DNA of 64,000 bases from Clostridiales bacterium (GCA_012719035.1 JAAYBD010000016.1:33793-97792), one strand, 5' to 3'; counted from the first letter of the stretch, positions 1-9,999 are shown. Program-made: numbers and translations. Notes: generated by a model from the sequence alone, not told the origin.

Positions 1-872
<872 letters not shown>

Positions 873-875
873 TTA

Positions 876-936
876 AAACACATAGGCATTGATTCATATT
901 TTTCTTTCGCTCCTATGTGTTTATGTGCTCGCGCAC
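876..936 (-). promoter_or_regulatory. structured 5' leader of metG (two hairpins)
   Basis: Reading toward metG, a GTGC-GCGA-GCAC hairpin with a GNRA tetraloop (936-925) is followed by a perfect 11-bp inverted repeat AAACACATAGG/CCTATGTGTTT (922-912 with 886-876) enclosing a 25-nt loop. The second stem ends in TTTT and sits 9 bases before the metG ribosome site. It could be a weak terminator for the VanW gene, or a regulatory or processing structure in the metG transcript. No T-box sequence (GGTACCGCG) is present. Confidence 0.5.
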
Positions 937-950
937 GAAGCTATTAGCAG

Positions 951-980
951 ATTATCCTCCTAATATACTGTTTTTGTCAA
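951..980 (-). promoter_or_regulatory. candidate metG promoter
   Basis: A perfect -35 TTGACA (980-975) overlaps the stop codon of the VanW gene. It is followed after 18 bp by GATAAT (956-951). Confidence 0.45.
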
Positions 981-2779
981 GTAGTAAGAGGCTCGGTTGC
1001 AGCCGGCACAGATTCCGCCGGATTGCTTGGCGGAGGAGTGACAGGCTCAGGCGGAGGGGTAATAGGGCTTGGAGTGGGGGGCGGAGAAGGAGGTGCAGCG
1101 CTGGGGGTGGGTGAAGGTGATGGCGATGGAGACGGGCTGGGACTCGGCTCCTCTACCTTATGATGGTAATAGCGGCTGCGCGACTCTTCTTTTTTACTTA
1201 TCAAATTGCCGTTCTTGTCATAGACCGAGCGGTAAGATACAGCGCCGTAGCCATCCGCTAAATTCCATGTTTCGGTGGTCATCTCGACTCTGATGCCCTC
1301 GGGATTTGAACCGTAAATCTTTACAGTTACGGTATTTGTTCCCTTATCCACATAAGCTTCTATTTTAATAGGATATGCGCTGCTGTTTTTGAATTTAAAA
1401 TCGGGAGACGGCCAGCTAACGGTTGCGTCAAGCCCTGCGGGAAGATAACTGACACCGAAATAGTGACACATCCTTGCTGTGATCTCAAGGTTGGCTACCA
1501 AGGTGCAGTAGTACAGGGTGGAGGATACCTGACAAATTCCTCCGCCGACTTCAGAAACGACTTTGCCGCCTGAATATGCACCCGCCGCCTGATAACCTGA
1601 TGCTTTTGTACGCTCACCCAGTGCAGCGTTATAGGAAAATTCATCGCCGGGGTTTAAAACCAAGCCGTTAATGGAAGCACAGGCTTTTACGATATTATTT
1701 ATTCTCGAGGAGCTGCTTCCGCTAAGACTTGTTGTCTTCTGCGAAAGGACATCGGCAAAAAGCATGGAGTTAAGCTTTTCGGTCGTTATCTCCGGCTCCG
1801 TCAAGACAAGCGGAATCACAACTTTATCCCCATTTTGAGCTTCGTCCCAAAGCCTTTTGGCTTCCTGCATATCAAAGCTTCTGCCCGTTACGTGCTGTGT
1901 TGCCTGCTTTGTTTCGCGGTCATATTCTGCGTTTGCGGGGTCCTGATATACGGTGTCATAGAGGTGCTGAATATCGATCTCCTCTACGTCTTCGCCGTTC
2001 GGCTTGGGGGTATATTTTAAATCTTTATAGTTTCCGTCGGTCAAGGCATTTTTTATCGCTTCTAATAGGTCTTCGGGGTCGATTTGGACGGCGCTTGCAC
2101 CTTTTACAATGATTATACTGTCCTCCCCAATTTCCAGATTTGAATCCAGCAAGGCAAGGCTGACCTGCTTTGCGGATTCGTCTATTTTTTCGCGCAGATA
2201 GTTCTCGTCAATATCAGCGCCATCTCCCAATGTCAGTTCCATTCCAGAGAAAAGGCACTTTATGTAAGTGAGTGTATTTGCAAAAAAACCGCCGTTGTGG
2301 CAGGAGTCGTGGGCATAAGCAGCTGCTTCGGGAGCGCTCAAATAGCAGTTTGCTTCCTTTGCACTTATTATAAGCTCACAGCCGGCAGGCAGAGAGACCT
2401 TCAGCTCCCTGTCCTCCTCGGTTCCGACATTATTTGCAACAAGAGTATTGGCAGCCTTGTCAACGGTCATGCCGCCAAGGTCTGTTCCCTCAATGCTGAC
2501 ATTGGGGAAAATGGCGTCAAGACCGTTTGCATAAGCGCCGATACCTAAAAATGCAACGCAAACAAGGGCAGCAAAAACCGCTGCCGCAATAATCACTTTT
2601 TTCCCTTTGCCCGTTTTATTTCCGTCCGGCTTTGGCGCTTTGCCCGCGGACTTCTTCTTTTTCGGCTTATTGAAATCTCTCTGGGCGCGGCTGTCTGCGG
2701 CAGCTTTTGATTTGCTGCCGGACCTTTTATCGAACCCATCATTTTTCGGTTTCCCGCTTACAAGCTTGATGTCGTCCAC
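977..2779 (-). CDS. VanW-family envelope protein with N-terminal membrane anchor and Pro/Ser-rich tail
   Basis: 600 aa. The first 60 residues are Lys-rich and cytoplasmic, followed by one membrane segment (about 61-83). An extracytoplasmic region of the YoaR/PG_binding_4 type follows, starting with FPNVSIEGTDLGGMTVDKA. The VanW domain spans about 345-480 and contains NGLVLNPGDEFSYN and the conserved GGGICQVSSTLYY. The last ~60 residues are Ser-Pro and Pro-Thr repeats, probably a wall-spanning tail. VanW proteins sit in glycopeptide-resistance loci, but most clostridial members are housekeeping envelope proteins of unknown biochemistry, and no van genes are near this one. The GTG start lies directly after GGGGAA, an unusually short ribosome-site spacing, so the exact start is uncertain. 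Confidence 0.88.
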   Translation of the reverse strand: MDDIKLVSGKPKNDGFDKRSGSKSKAAADSRAQRDFNKPKKKKSAGKAPKPDGNKTGKGKKVIIAAAVFAALVCVAFLGIGAYANGLDAIFPNVSIEGTDLGGMTVDKAANTLVANNVGTEEDRELKVSLPAGCELIISAKEANCYLSAPEAAAYAHDSCHNGGFFANTLTYIKCLFSGMELTLGDGADIDENYLREKIDESAKQVSLALLDSNLEIGEDSIIIVKGASAVQIDPEDLLEAIKNALTDGNYKDLKYTPKPNGEDVEEIDIQHLYDTVYQDPANAEYDRETKQATQHVTGRSFDMQEAKRLWDEAQNGDKVVIPLVLTEPEITTEKLNSMLFADVLSQKTTSLSGSSSSRINNIVKACASINGLVLNPGDEFSYNAALGERTKASGYQAAGAYSGGKVVSEVGGGICQVSSTLYYCTLVANLEITARMCHYFGVSYLPAGLDATVSWPSPDFKFKNSSAYPIKIEAYVDKGTNTVTVKIYGSNPEGIRVEMTTETWNLADGYGAVSYRSVYDKNGNLISKKEESRSRYYHHKVEEPSPSPSPSPSPSPTPSAAPPSPPPTPSPITPPPEPVTPPPSNPAESVPAATEPLTT

Positions 2780-2862
2780 TTCCCCGCTATATTTATATAA
2801 ATATTGTGTTCTCTATTCTAAATTATTATAAGTCTATTCATTTGATTACTTAAATAAAAATT

Positions 2863-4095
2863 CTATCCGAAAGTTGCCCCGTCGTTCGGCATCAATATTT
2901 CTGGCTCTTCCGAGCCAATTTCTTCGAGGATCCACGGATTTGCACTCATTTTTGCCTGTGACTGAGCTTCAAGAAGAGTGCCTATGAGGATATTGGAAAG
3001 CAAAAATCCCGATGATGTAAAGCTCCACCTGTCGCCCCGAAGCTTCGCCCAGCCTTTTTTTTCATATTCGCATAAAAGGTATTCGATTTTATCAAATCCG
3101 CTTCTGTAAATAGATATGTATTCATCCTTGGAAATGCCGTGAACAGTCCTCATTCCAAGCATAATATATTCCGATGCCCTGTCAAGTTTGCCTGTCTTTT
3201 CATATTCGTCGATTATATCGGCAGAGCTGAAAACGCCATCGATGTATTTGTCAAGGCTGCGCACATAGCTGTACCGGACGCCGCCGACACATGAATGCGC
3301 GCCGGGGCCGAAGCCCATATAATCGTCAAGACGCCAGTATTTGAGATTGTGTTTGGATTCTCTGCCGGGCAAAGCAAAATTTGAAATTTCGTATTGCGGG
3401 TACCCATAGTGTTCCATCATGTCCGTCATGTAAAGATACATATCAGCCTGATCGTCATCACTGGGCAGCAGTTCCGATTCTCTGTACCTGCATATGTCCG
3501 TTCCGTCTTCAATTTTCAGACCATAGCAGGAAAAATGTTGAGGACGGAGGGCAATAGTCTTTGAAAGAGTATCCGCCCAGTCGTTTTTTGTTTGGCTCGG
3601 CAATCCGTAAATAAGGTCGATGTTGATATTGTCAAAACCCTCTGCACGTATCATTTTTATTGCCTGTTCTGCCTGTTTAAAGGTGTGACGGCGGCCGATG
3701 AGTTTTAGAATATCGTCATTAGCGGACTGTATGCCGAGAGAGATGCGGTTAACGCCCTCGTTTTTTAGCAGTCTGAGATCCTCGCGTGTTATGCTGTCCG
3801 GATTCATTTCGACAGTGACTTCAGAGGATTTTAAAACTTTTGCGGTTCGCTTTAAGGTGTTGAATATCTCACATATGTATTTAGCCCCGTAAAAACTGGG
3901 AGTTCCTCCGCCGAAATACAGGGTGTCTATGTAATAAGGCTCCATCTGGGGAGCCGCTTCCTCGATATGCTTTATAAGAGCAGTTTGGTATTTTTTCATT
4001 TTGCTTTCATGACCTGCGAGAGAATAGAAATCGCAGTATGAGCATTTGCTTGCGCAGAACGGTATATGGATATAGACTCCGAGCATATGGTCCAT
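2863..4095 (-). CDS. hemW: radical SAM heme chaperone HemW
   Basis: About 410 aa. HemW is a radical SAM protein that binds and delivers heme; it was formerly annotated as an oxygen-independent coproporphyrinogen oxidase. The start reads MDHMLGVYIHIPFC, with the 4Fe-4S ligands in CASKCSYC (Cys14, Cys18, Cys21). FGGGTPS and the EMNPDS stretch match the family. HemW has the CX3CX2C motif followed by a phenylalanine (CDF) as here. I chose the start at 4095 because GGGAGG precedes it; a longer frame begins 45 bases upstream without a ribosome site. It has its own consensus promoter. Confidence 0.92.
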   Translation of the reverse strand: MDHMLGVYIHIPFCASKCSYCDFYSLAGHESKMKKYQTALIKHIEEAAPQMEPYYIDTLYFGGGTPSFYGAKYICEIFNTLKRTAKVLKSSEVTVEMNPDSITREDLRLLKNEGVNRISLGIQSANDDILKLIGRRHTFKQAEQAIKMIRAEGFDNINIDLIYGLPSQTKNDWADTLSKTIALRPQHFSCYGLKIEDGTDICRYRESELLPSDDDQADMYLYMTDMMEHYGYPQYEISNFALPGRESKHNLKYWRLDDYMGFGPGAHSCVGGVRYSYVRSLDKYIDGVFSSADIIDEYEKTGKLDRASEYIMLGMRTVHGISKDEYISIYRSGFDKIEYLLCEYEKKGWAKLRGDRWSFTSSGFLLSNILIGTLLEAQSQAKMSANPWILEEIGSEEPEILMPNDGATFG

Positions 4096-4129
4096 ATTGC
4101 GAACCCCCTCCCGATTTGTATCAAACTTT

Positions 4130-4158
4130 ATTTTATACAAAGTGCAGAATCATGTCAA
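4130..4158 (-). promoter_or_regulatory. hemW promoter
   Basis: TTGACA (4158-4153), a 17-bp spacer and TAAAAT (4135-4130) lie about 35 bases before the chosen hemW start. Confidence 0.7.
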
Positions 4159-4210
4159 TGTAATGTGCGGCATTATGAACGGTATTTTTAGACAATTAGT
4201 ATTAGGATTG

Positions 4211-4243
4211 CCGGAGCTGTTTCTGCTGGAGAAACAGCTCCGG
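4211..4243. terminator. perfect stem-loop between htpG and hemW
   Basis: A perfect 13-bp inverted repeat (CCGGAGCTGTTTC with GAAACAGCTCCGG) has a 7-nt loop. It lies just past the htpG stop and upstream of the hemW promoter, where an htpG terminator is expected. There is no U-tract on either strand, so it may act as an mRNA 3'-end stabiliser instead. Confidence 0.5.
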
Positions 4244-4299
4244 CTTGTCCCGCGTTTTCACAGAAGATTTTTACCCTGTGATATGAGAAAGTTCAGACT

Positions 4300-6216
4300 T
4301 TAAAACAGCTCGCAGACGAGTTCGGCGTACTCTGCGGCGTCTTCGAGGGGAAGACCGGCGATAAGTATTCCCTGTGCAAGAAGGATTTTTGAAAGCTTTG
4401 CAGCTTTTTCTTTATCGTTTTCAAAAGCTTCCTTAATAGACTTGAAAGCGTGGTGTTCGCTGTTCAGCTCAAGCACTCTTTTGGCCTTTATGGATTGTGC
4501 CATTTCATTCTTCATAACGGAGAAATACTTCTCCATTTCTATGGAGATATCGCCTTCCGAGGTAAGATAAACAGGATGGCTCTTGAGTTTGCGGCTGATT
4601 CTGACGTCTACTACGCTGTCCCCGAGAGTGTCCTTGATAAAGTCAAGCAGTTCCTTGTTTTCTTCCTGCTTTTTTTCAATCTCAGATTTTTCTTCATCGG
4701 TTTCAAGACCCAGATCGTCGTTTGTGATGTTGCAGAATTTTATACCCTCGTATTCCTCAAGGCGGCGGATAACAAAATCGTCCACGTCTTCGGTCATATA
4801 CAGGATCTCATAGCCCTTGTCGCGTATCTGCTCAGCCTGAGGCAGACTCTCCGCGCGGGCGATGCTATCTGTACAGACGTAATAGATTAACTTTTGTTCC
4901 TCAGGCATTTTTTCCTTATATTCGCGGAGAGGAACAAGCTCCTTCTCCTTGCTTGAATAGAACATCAGCAAATCTGTGAGAAGCTCTTTCTTCTCGCCCT
5001 GATTTGCGACCAGTGCATATTTAAGCTGGGCACTGAAAGCGTCGTAGAATTTTTCGTAATTTTCGGGTTCTTCATCCATCAGCCTGCGAAGCTCGTTTTT
5101 GATCTTTTTCTCAAGATTATTGGAGATTATTTTGAGTTGTCTGCCGTGCTGAAGGGTTTCACGAGAGATGTTCAGCGGGAAATCGGGACTGTCAACGACT
5201 CCGCGGACAAAGCGGAAGCAGTCGGGGATGACATCCTTGCATCTTTCCATAATCATAACGCCGTTGCAATAAAGCTGGAGTCCCGGTTCAAACTGGTCTG
5301 AAAAGAAGTTCGTGGGCGCTCTGCCGGGGATGAAAATCATAGCCTTGTAGGCAACCTGACCCTCGGCATTGACGCGGATGGTGGAAACAGGAGGCTCATA
5401 GTCATAATAAATATTCTGATAGAATTCGTCGCTCTCCTCTTTTGTTACCTCATCCTTGCTGCGCTGCCATATGGGAACCATGCTGTTGATGACTTGCTCG
5501 ACGACCTTTGTGACCTGCTTGGTAATGGGATTTCCATCCTCGTCAAGTGCACCGGTCTCGACTTCCTCCGCCTCGACAGCGTCCATAACGATTGGCCAGC
5601 GGATAAAGTCGCTGTATTTTTTGACAAGCTGTCCGATGGACATTTCATTCAAAAATCTGGTGTATTCGCTCTCTTCGACGTCATCTTTTATATGCATGAT
5701 AACGTCTGTTCCAACGCTGTCTCTGTGCCACTCCTCAATCGTGTAGCCGTCTGTGCCCGAGCTTTCCCATTTATATGCGGTGTCCGAGCCGTAAGCCTTT
5801 GTGATAACGGTGACTCTGTCGGATACCATAAATGCGGAGTAGAAACCGACTCCGAACTGACCGATGATGTCCAAATCAGAGGCTTCACCTGATTTTTCCA
5901 TTTCATTTTTGAATTTGAGCGAACCGCTTTTTGCGATAATGCCGAGGTTGTTTTCAAGATCTTCTTTCGTCATTCCGATACCATTGTCGGAAACGCTTAT
6001 GATACGGTCCTCCTCGGAAACGCCGAGCTTGATTTTAAAATCGGAGCGCTGCATATCGACTTTGTCGTCAGTCAGCGACTGATAGCAGAGCTTGTCAATG
6101 GCATCGCTTGCATTTGAAATAATTTCTCTCAAAAATATTTCGGGATGCGTGTAAATCGAGTTGATCATTAAATCCAAAATTCTCTTAGATTCTGTTTTAA
6201 ATTGTTTTTTTGCCAT
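4300..6216 (-). CDS. htpG: molecular chaperone HtpG (Hsp90)
   Basis: 638 aa, full length for bacterial Hsp90. It is an ATP-dependent cytosolic chaperone. The N-terminal GHKL ATPase shows EIISNASDAIDKL, DNGIGM and GQFGVGFYSAFMV. The middle domain includes NISRETLQ and the C-terminal dimerisation domain is complete. AGGAGG precedes the ATG with a long 12-nt spacing, and a promoter with an extended -10 lies upstream. It is a single gene between convergent and tandem neighbours. No CIRCE operator is visible. Confidence 0.97.
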   Translation of the reverse strand: MAKKQFKTESKRILDLMINSIYTHPEIFLREIISNASDAIDKLCYQSLTDDKVDMQRSDFKIKLGVSEEDRIISVSDNGIGMTKEDLENNLGIIAKSGSLKFKNEMEKSGEASDLDIIGQFGVGFYSAFMVSDRVTVITKAYGSDTAYKWESSGTDGYTIEEWHRDSVGTDVIMHIKDDVEESEYTRFLNEMSIGQLVKKYSDFIRWPIVMDAVEAEEVETGALDEDGNPITKQVTKVVEQVINSMVPIWQRSKDEVTKEESDEFYQNIYYDYEPPVSTIRVNAEGQVAYKAMIFIPGRAPTNFFSDQFEPGLQLYCNGVMIMERCKDVIPDCFRFVRGVVDSPDFPLNISRETLQHGRQLKIISNNLEKKIKNELRRLMDEEPENYEKFYDAFSAQLKYALVANQGEKKELLTDLLMFYSSKEKELVPLREYKEKMPEEQKLIYYVCTDSIARAESLPQAEQIRDKGYEILYMTEDVDDFVIRRLEEYEGIKFCNITNDDLGLETDEEKSEIEKKQEENKELLDFIKDTLGDSVVDVRISRKLKSHPVYLTSEGDISIEMEKYFSVMKNEMAQSIKAKRVLELNSEHHAFKSIKEAFENDKEKAAKLSKILLAQGILIAGLPLEDAAEYAELVCELF

Positions 6217-6265
6217 AGCTTACAGTTACCTCCTAAGCGATAGAAGAAATTTTTTCGTAACTTAT

Positions 6266-6293
6266 ATAATACCACTTTTTCGCTTTTTTTCAA
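6266..6293 (-). promoter_or_regulatory. htpG promoter
   Basis: TTGAAA (6293-6288), a 16-bp spacer and TATTAT (6271-6266) with an upstream TG (extended -10). Confidence 0.6.
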
Positions 6294-6300
6294 CTACTAA

Positions 6301-6338
6301 AGGACATAATGAAGCACAGTTCACACACATTATGTTCC
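6301..6338. repeat. inverted repeat upstream of the htpG promoter
   Basis: The arms AGGACATAATG (6301-6311) and CATTATGTTCC (6328-6338) pair at 9 of 11 positions across a 16-nt spacer. The repeat lies just upstream of the htpG -35 box in the divergent htpG/ridA region. It is a candidate operator, but no regulator can be assigned. Confidence 0.35.
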
Positions 6339-6429
6339 AATTTTAGAATATCAGTTGAATAGTAAGCAAAAAATTAATTTTTATTTACATAAAATAGAAC
6401 ATAAACAATTATTCTTATACAAAAACAGT

Positions 6430-6458
6430 TTAATTTTTGGAAGATACTGTGGTATAAT
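6430..6458 (+). promoter_or_regulatory. candidate ridA promoter (extended -10)
   Basis: TGGTATAAT places a perfect -10 (6453-6458) with an extended TG; the -35 region is weak. Just downstream, an 8-bp inverted repeat TATGCCAT/ATGGCATA (6462-6469 with 6487-6494) falls around the expected transcript start and may be an operator or a 5' UTR hairpin. Confidence 0.55.
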
Positions 6459-6569
6459 GCATATGCCATAACGCCGCCCCACGGCTATGGCATAATGTCC
6501 GTAAACCAGATAGATATTCCCTGCAGTTTTAGCAGCGATTTTATATTACAAAGTAAGGAGAGTATTATT

Positions 6570-6959
6570 ATGAACGGTACGAAAAAGGTTATTGCTACGA
6601 CCGAGGCTCCCGCGGCAATCGGACCATATTCACAGGGCATCGCGGCAACAGGCACAGCGATTTTTGTTTCGGGACAAATTCCCCTTGACCCTGCCACAGG
6701 AAGCATAGTCGGGGGTACAATCGAAGCACAGGCACGCCAGTCGCTTTTAAACGTCAAGGCTGTTCTTGCTGCGGCAGGAGCAGAGCTGAAAAACGTAGTA
6801 AAAACAACGGTTTTCCTTGCTGATATGAATGACTTTGCTGAGATGAATGCGGTTTATACCGAGTTTTTTTCAGAAAACTGCCCGGCCCGTTCTGCCGTTC
6901 AGGTAGGGCGTCTTCCGAAGGATGTCAAGGTAGAGATAGAAGCAATTGCTTTTATCTGA
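6570..6959 (+). CDS. ridA: RidA-family reactive enamine/imine deaminase
   Basis: 129 aa, normal for RidA/YjgF. RidA hydrolyses reactive enamines such as 2-aminoacrylate released by PLP enzymes (threonine or serine dehydratases) and so protects cytoplasmic enzymes. The sequence shows [17 protein letters not shown] and the C-terminal [24 protein letters not shown] block holding the substrate-binding arginine. AAGGAG precedes the chosen ATG; an in-frame extension 25 codons longer lacks a ribosome site. It is convergent with the MATE gene and shares a bidirectional terminator with it. Confidence 0.95.
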   Translation: MNGTKKVIATTEAPAAIGPYSQGIAATGTAIFVSGQIPLDPATGSIVGGTIEAQARQSLLNVKAVLAAAGAELKNVVKTTVFLADMNDFAEMNAVYTEFFSENCPARSAVQVGRLPKDVKVEIEAIAFI

Positions 6960-6972
6960 TTACAAAATAAGC

Positions 6973-7064
6973 AAAAGCTGCTGCAAAGCAAAGCGTCTTG
7001 TTTCCGACTTGTGCTATCGGTTAAGTGCGGAATAAGCAAGAGCAGATGCATTGCGGCAGCTTTT
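6973..7064. terminator. bidirectional terminator-like inverted repeat (ridA / MATE gene)
   Basis: A 17-nt arm AAAAGCTGCTGCAAAGC (6973-6989) pairs with 7048-7064 at 15 of 17 positions across a ~58-nt loop. Both exits are T-rich. It lies between the converging stops of ridA and the MATE gene. Confidence 0.55.
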
Positions 7065-7066
7065 AT

Positions 7067-8449
7067 TTATGCTTTTACATGGGTTATATCGTTTATCCAT
7101 TTTCTGGAGCGAAAACGCCATATCCCCAAAAAGAATTTAACGATATTTTCAACAGACAAGGCAATATATACCCAGAAAATGCCGGTCTTTAGAATAAGAC
7201 CGCAAATTGCCGCCATGGGCAGGGCAGCGAGCCATAAAGGAGCTACATCGATAACAGTTGCGGCAAGAACGTCCCCTCCGCCGCGCAGGACGCCGACTAT
7301 GTTGGTGGTGTTAAAGGCGCGCGAAGCAAGGAAAATGTATGTTACTATCTGCATCATTGTTGCTATTGAGCGGGAAAGCTCTGACAATCCGAAAAGCGGA
7401 TATACAACGGGGGCGATAAAAATCTTTATAAGTACAAGCATTACAGAGGCGATAATAAGTCCCGCTATGACTGCGACCATACAAAGCGCAGAGCCTATGT
7501 CATATACCTCCTCCATATTGCCTTTTCCGATTTCACGCCCGATAATCGTTGCCGCAGTTGCAGCGATAGCAAAAACTGCAACAGTGCAGAGTCTGTCGAT
7601 ATTTCCCGCGATAGTGTAAGCCGCCAAAATCTCGGTACTGTTTTCCATATGTCCCATAATTGTAGGATACATGGCAGTTCCCATTCCCCAGAGTGTTTCG
7701 TTCAACACGACGGGAGTTGAGTATTTAAAGAATTTTTTGAGCATCTCTTTTCCGGGACGGAGCAAAGGAGCGGATTTGAGAGTGAAGCGTTTGTTTATCT
7801 TTGCGTAGATCAGCATTATAATAAATTCTACTATTCGGGATATAAGCGTTGCAATAGCCGCACCCTCAACGCCCATAGCCGGAGCACCGAGCTTTCCGAA
7901 AATGAGCACCCAGTTTAAAAAGGTGTTGATTATCATGGATATGCTGAATACGAGAAGACCCAGCTTCGGGTTTTCCATGCTGCGGTGAGCGCCGGTGTAT
8001 ACGCCGGTCAGGCTGTTGAATATGTAGGAAAAGCCGATGATACGGGCATATTTTGCCGCTATGGGTATCAGAACCTCGTTATTTGAAAAAAGCGACATCG
8101 CTTCAATCGGGAAAAAGAACATTAGAAAGGCAAAAACCGTACTGACAGTGCCTGCAAGATAAAATCCTATGCCAATCACGCGGTTTATAGATTCTTTATC
8201 CTGTTTTCCCCAAAACTGGCTGATAAGGACGGCAGAACCGCTTTGTAAGCCGAAAATCAAAAGCTGGATGACAAATGCCGGTGTGTTGGCAACAGTAACT
8301 GCCGCCATCGGAACCTCGCCCAAAAGCCCGACCATAAAGATATCTGCCATCGCAAGACTTGTCATTATTAGGTTTTGTAAAATAATAGGCAGAGCAAGGG
8401 CAAACAGATTTTTGTAAAAGCCCTTACCCCGTTTCATAAATTCAAACAT
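7067..8449 (-). CDS. MATE-family multidrug efflux protein
   Basis: 460 aa with about 12 membrane segments in two similar halves, the MATE fold. It is expected to be a Na+- or H+-coupled exporter in the cytoplasmic membrane. The N-terminus ALPIILQNLIMTSLAMADIFMVG and the VTVANTPAF segment are typical of the DinF/NorM-like clostridial branch. The ATG is preceded by GGAGAA, and a consensus promoter lies about 50 bases upstream. The substrate cannot be read from sequence, and no regulator gene is adjacent. Confidence 0.9.
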   Translation of the reverse strand: MFEFMKRGKGFYKNLFALALPIILQNLIMTSLAMADIFMVGLLGEVPMAAVTVANTPAFVIQLLIFGLQSGSAVLISQFWGKQDKESINRVIGIGFYLAGTVSTVFAFLMFFFPIEAMSLFSNNEVLIPIAAKYARIIGFSYIFNSLTGVYTGAHRSMENPKLGLLVFSISMIINTFLNWVLIFGKLGAPAMGVEGAAIATLISRIVEFIIMLIYAKINKRFTLKSAPLLRPGKEMLKKFFKYSTPVVLNETLWGMGTAMYPTIMGHMENSTEILAAYTIAGNIDRLCTVAVFAIAATAATIIGREIGKGNMEEVYDIGSALCMVAVIAGLIIASVMLVLIKIFIAPVVYPLFGLSELSRSIATMMQIVTYIFLASRAFNTTNIVGVLRGGGDVLAATVIDVAPLWLAALPMAAICGLILKTGIFWVYIALSVENIVKFFLGIWRFRSRKWINDITHVKA

Positions 8450-8497
8450 ATTTATTCTCCAATAATACGGCAGATAAAAAGAAATTATTAAAAATTG

Positions 8498-8526
8498 ATT
8501 TTATGACTTGGCAAATAAATTGTCAA
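8498..8526 (-). promoter_or_regulatory. MATE gene promoter
   Basis: TTGACA (8526-8521), a 17-bp spacer and TAAAAT (8503-8498). Confidence 0.7.
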
Positions 8527-8592
8527 GGATATAATTTCAAATTTTACTGCTGAGATTTCTGCGTTTTTGATATGGGTTTTTAGTAAATTTTC

Positions 8593-8633
8593 TTGATAAA
8601 ACCCTATTTTTCTGGTTATAGGTGCGGTACAAT
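8593..8633 (+). promoter_or_regulatory. candidate promoter of the C1 aminopeptidase gene
   Basis: TTGATA (8593-8598) followed after 17 bp by TTATAG (8616-8621) is one possible box pair. A better -10, TACAAT (8628-8633), lies just downstream without a good -35. Confidence 0.35.
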
Positions 8634-8664
8634 AATATAAATGGAAAGAAAGAGAGGTATCACG

Positions 8665-9999
8665 ATGAAAAATATATCGGGAAAAAAGCTCTTGGAAATG
8701 GAAAAGAATTTTGACGGCCGGGGGAGCTTTGCTTCTGCAATGAACGCGGTAGTGAAGAGCGGGTTTGAAGCGTCCGCCGCCGCATATGATATGCCCCGAA
8801 GAATGCGCTATGCTTTCAGCATAGAACTTGATACCGGTTCGATAAAAAACCAGAAGCAGTCCGGACGCTGCTGGATGTTTGCGGCTTTAAACGTGATGTC
8901 CTTTGAAATCATGAAAAAGCTAAATCTTGAAGATTTTGAGTTATCGCAGGCATACCCGCTGTTTTACGATAAGCTGGAAAAGTCAAATTATTTTCTTGAG
9001 AGCATAATCGAAACAGTGAATATGCCGGTTACGGACAGGCTCATCGCACATCTTCTTACAGCACCTTTAGGGGATGGAGGACAGTGGGATATGTTCCGCA
9101 ATCTCGTTGAAAAGTATGGTGTTGTACCCAAGGAGATGATGCCTGAAAGCTTCCACTCCTCAAATACCGCCGCGCTCAACAGGCTTATGACCGCAAAGCT
9201 CCGCGAATATGCCTGCAATATCCGTACGGCTTACACAAACGGAGCTTCAAAGGACGAGCTTAGAGGCATAAAGGAGGGTATGCTTGAAGAAATATACAGA
9301 ACGCTTTGCATTGCTCTTGGAAAACCTCCGAAAAATGTTACACTCGAGCTGCGTGACAAAGATAAGAACTTTATCCGCATTGAGGATATCAGCCCTCAGG
9401 ATTTCTTTGCAAAATATATAAGCTGGGATCTGTCCGACTATGTCAGCCTGATAAATGCCCCCACTGCTGACAAGCCGTATCATAAGACCTATACAGTGAG
9501 CTATCTCGGAAATGTCAAGGGCGGTCACGATGTCAGATATCTGAATCTGCCCTCCGATGAGCTGAAAAAGTATGCGATAGAGCAGCTAAAGGACGGCAAA
9601 CCTGTCTGGTTTGGCTGCGATGTCGGGAAATATCTCAATAGAGAGCATGGAAGCATGGATTTGGATGGCTATGATTATCCCAACCTGCTTGGCTATGATT
9701 TCAATATGACCAAGGCGCAGAGACTTGACTATCAGGAAAGCCTGATGACTCACGCCATGGTGTTCACCGGAGTAAATCTTGACAAAAACGGAAAGCCCGA
9801 CCGATGGAAGGTCGAAAACAGCTGGGGCAAGGAAAAAGGGAAAAAAGGCTGGTTTATCATGAGCGACGAATGGTTTTCGGAATTCCTTTATCAGGTGCTG
9901 ATCGACAAGAAATACCTGTCGGAAACGATAAAAAAGGAGTATGAGCAAAAGCCCATTGTCCTGAAGCCTTGGGATCCCATGGGTTCGCTTGCGCTGTAG
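8665..9999 (+). CDS. pepC: C1-family aminopeptidase (PepC / bleomycin hydrolase type)
   Basis: 444 aa, the usual family length. It is a cytoplasmic papain-fold cysteine aminopeptidase that trims peptides and normally works as a hexamer. The catalytic Cys69 lies in NQKQSGRCWMFAALN, the catalytic His in MTHAMVFTG and the catalytic Asn in VENSWG. I chose the second in-frame Met because AGAGAGG lies 7 bases before it. There is no signal peptide. The gene stands alone between divergent MATE and tandem hpf. The 250 bases after it hold no further gene, only the hpf promoter and leader. Confidence 0.94.
   Translation: MKNISGKKLLEMEKNFDGRGSFASAMNAVVKSGFEASAAAYDMPRRMRYAFSIELDTGSIKNQKQSGRCWMFAALNVMSFEIMKKLNLEDFELSQAYPLFYDKLEKSNYFLESIIETVNMPVTDRLIAHLLTAPLGDGGQWDMFRNLVEKYGVVPKEMMPESFHSSNTAALNRLMTAKLREYACNIRTAYTNGASKDELRGIKEGMLEEIYRTLCIALGKPPKNVTLELRDKDKNFIRIEDISPQDFFAKYISWDLSDYVSLINAPTADKPYHKTYTVSYLGNVKGGHDVRYLNLPSDELKKYAIEQLKDGKPVWFGCDVGKYLNREHGSMDLDGYDYPNLLGYDFNMTKAQRLDYQESLMTHAMVFTGVNLDKNGKPDRWKVENSWGKEKGKKGWFIMSDEWFSEFLYQVLIDKKYLSETIKKEYEQKPIVLKPWDPMGSLAL

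Noticed and set aside
977..2779. Vancomycin resistance gene
   Set aside because: VanW-domain proteins are widespread in clostridial envelopes, and no vanH/A/X/R/S homologue is nearby, so a resistance label is not supported.
4450..4890. 146-codon open frame antisense to htpG
   Set aside because: It lies wholly opposite conserved htpG sequence, has no family match and no ribosome site. Long antisense frames are common opposite such genes.
7011..7619. 202-codon open frame antisense to the MATE gene
   Set aside because: It is a shadow of a membrane protein gene. Its start lies in the shared terminator and it has no ribosome site.
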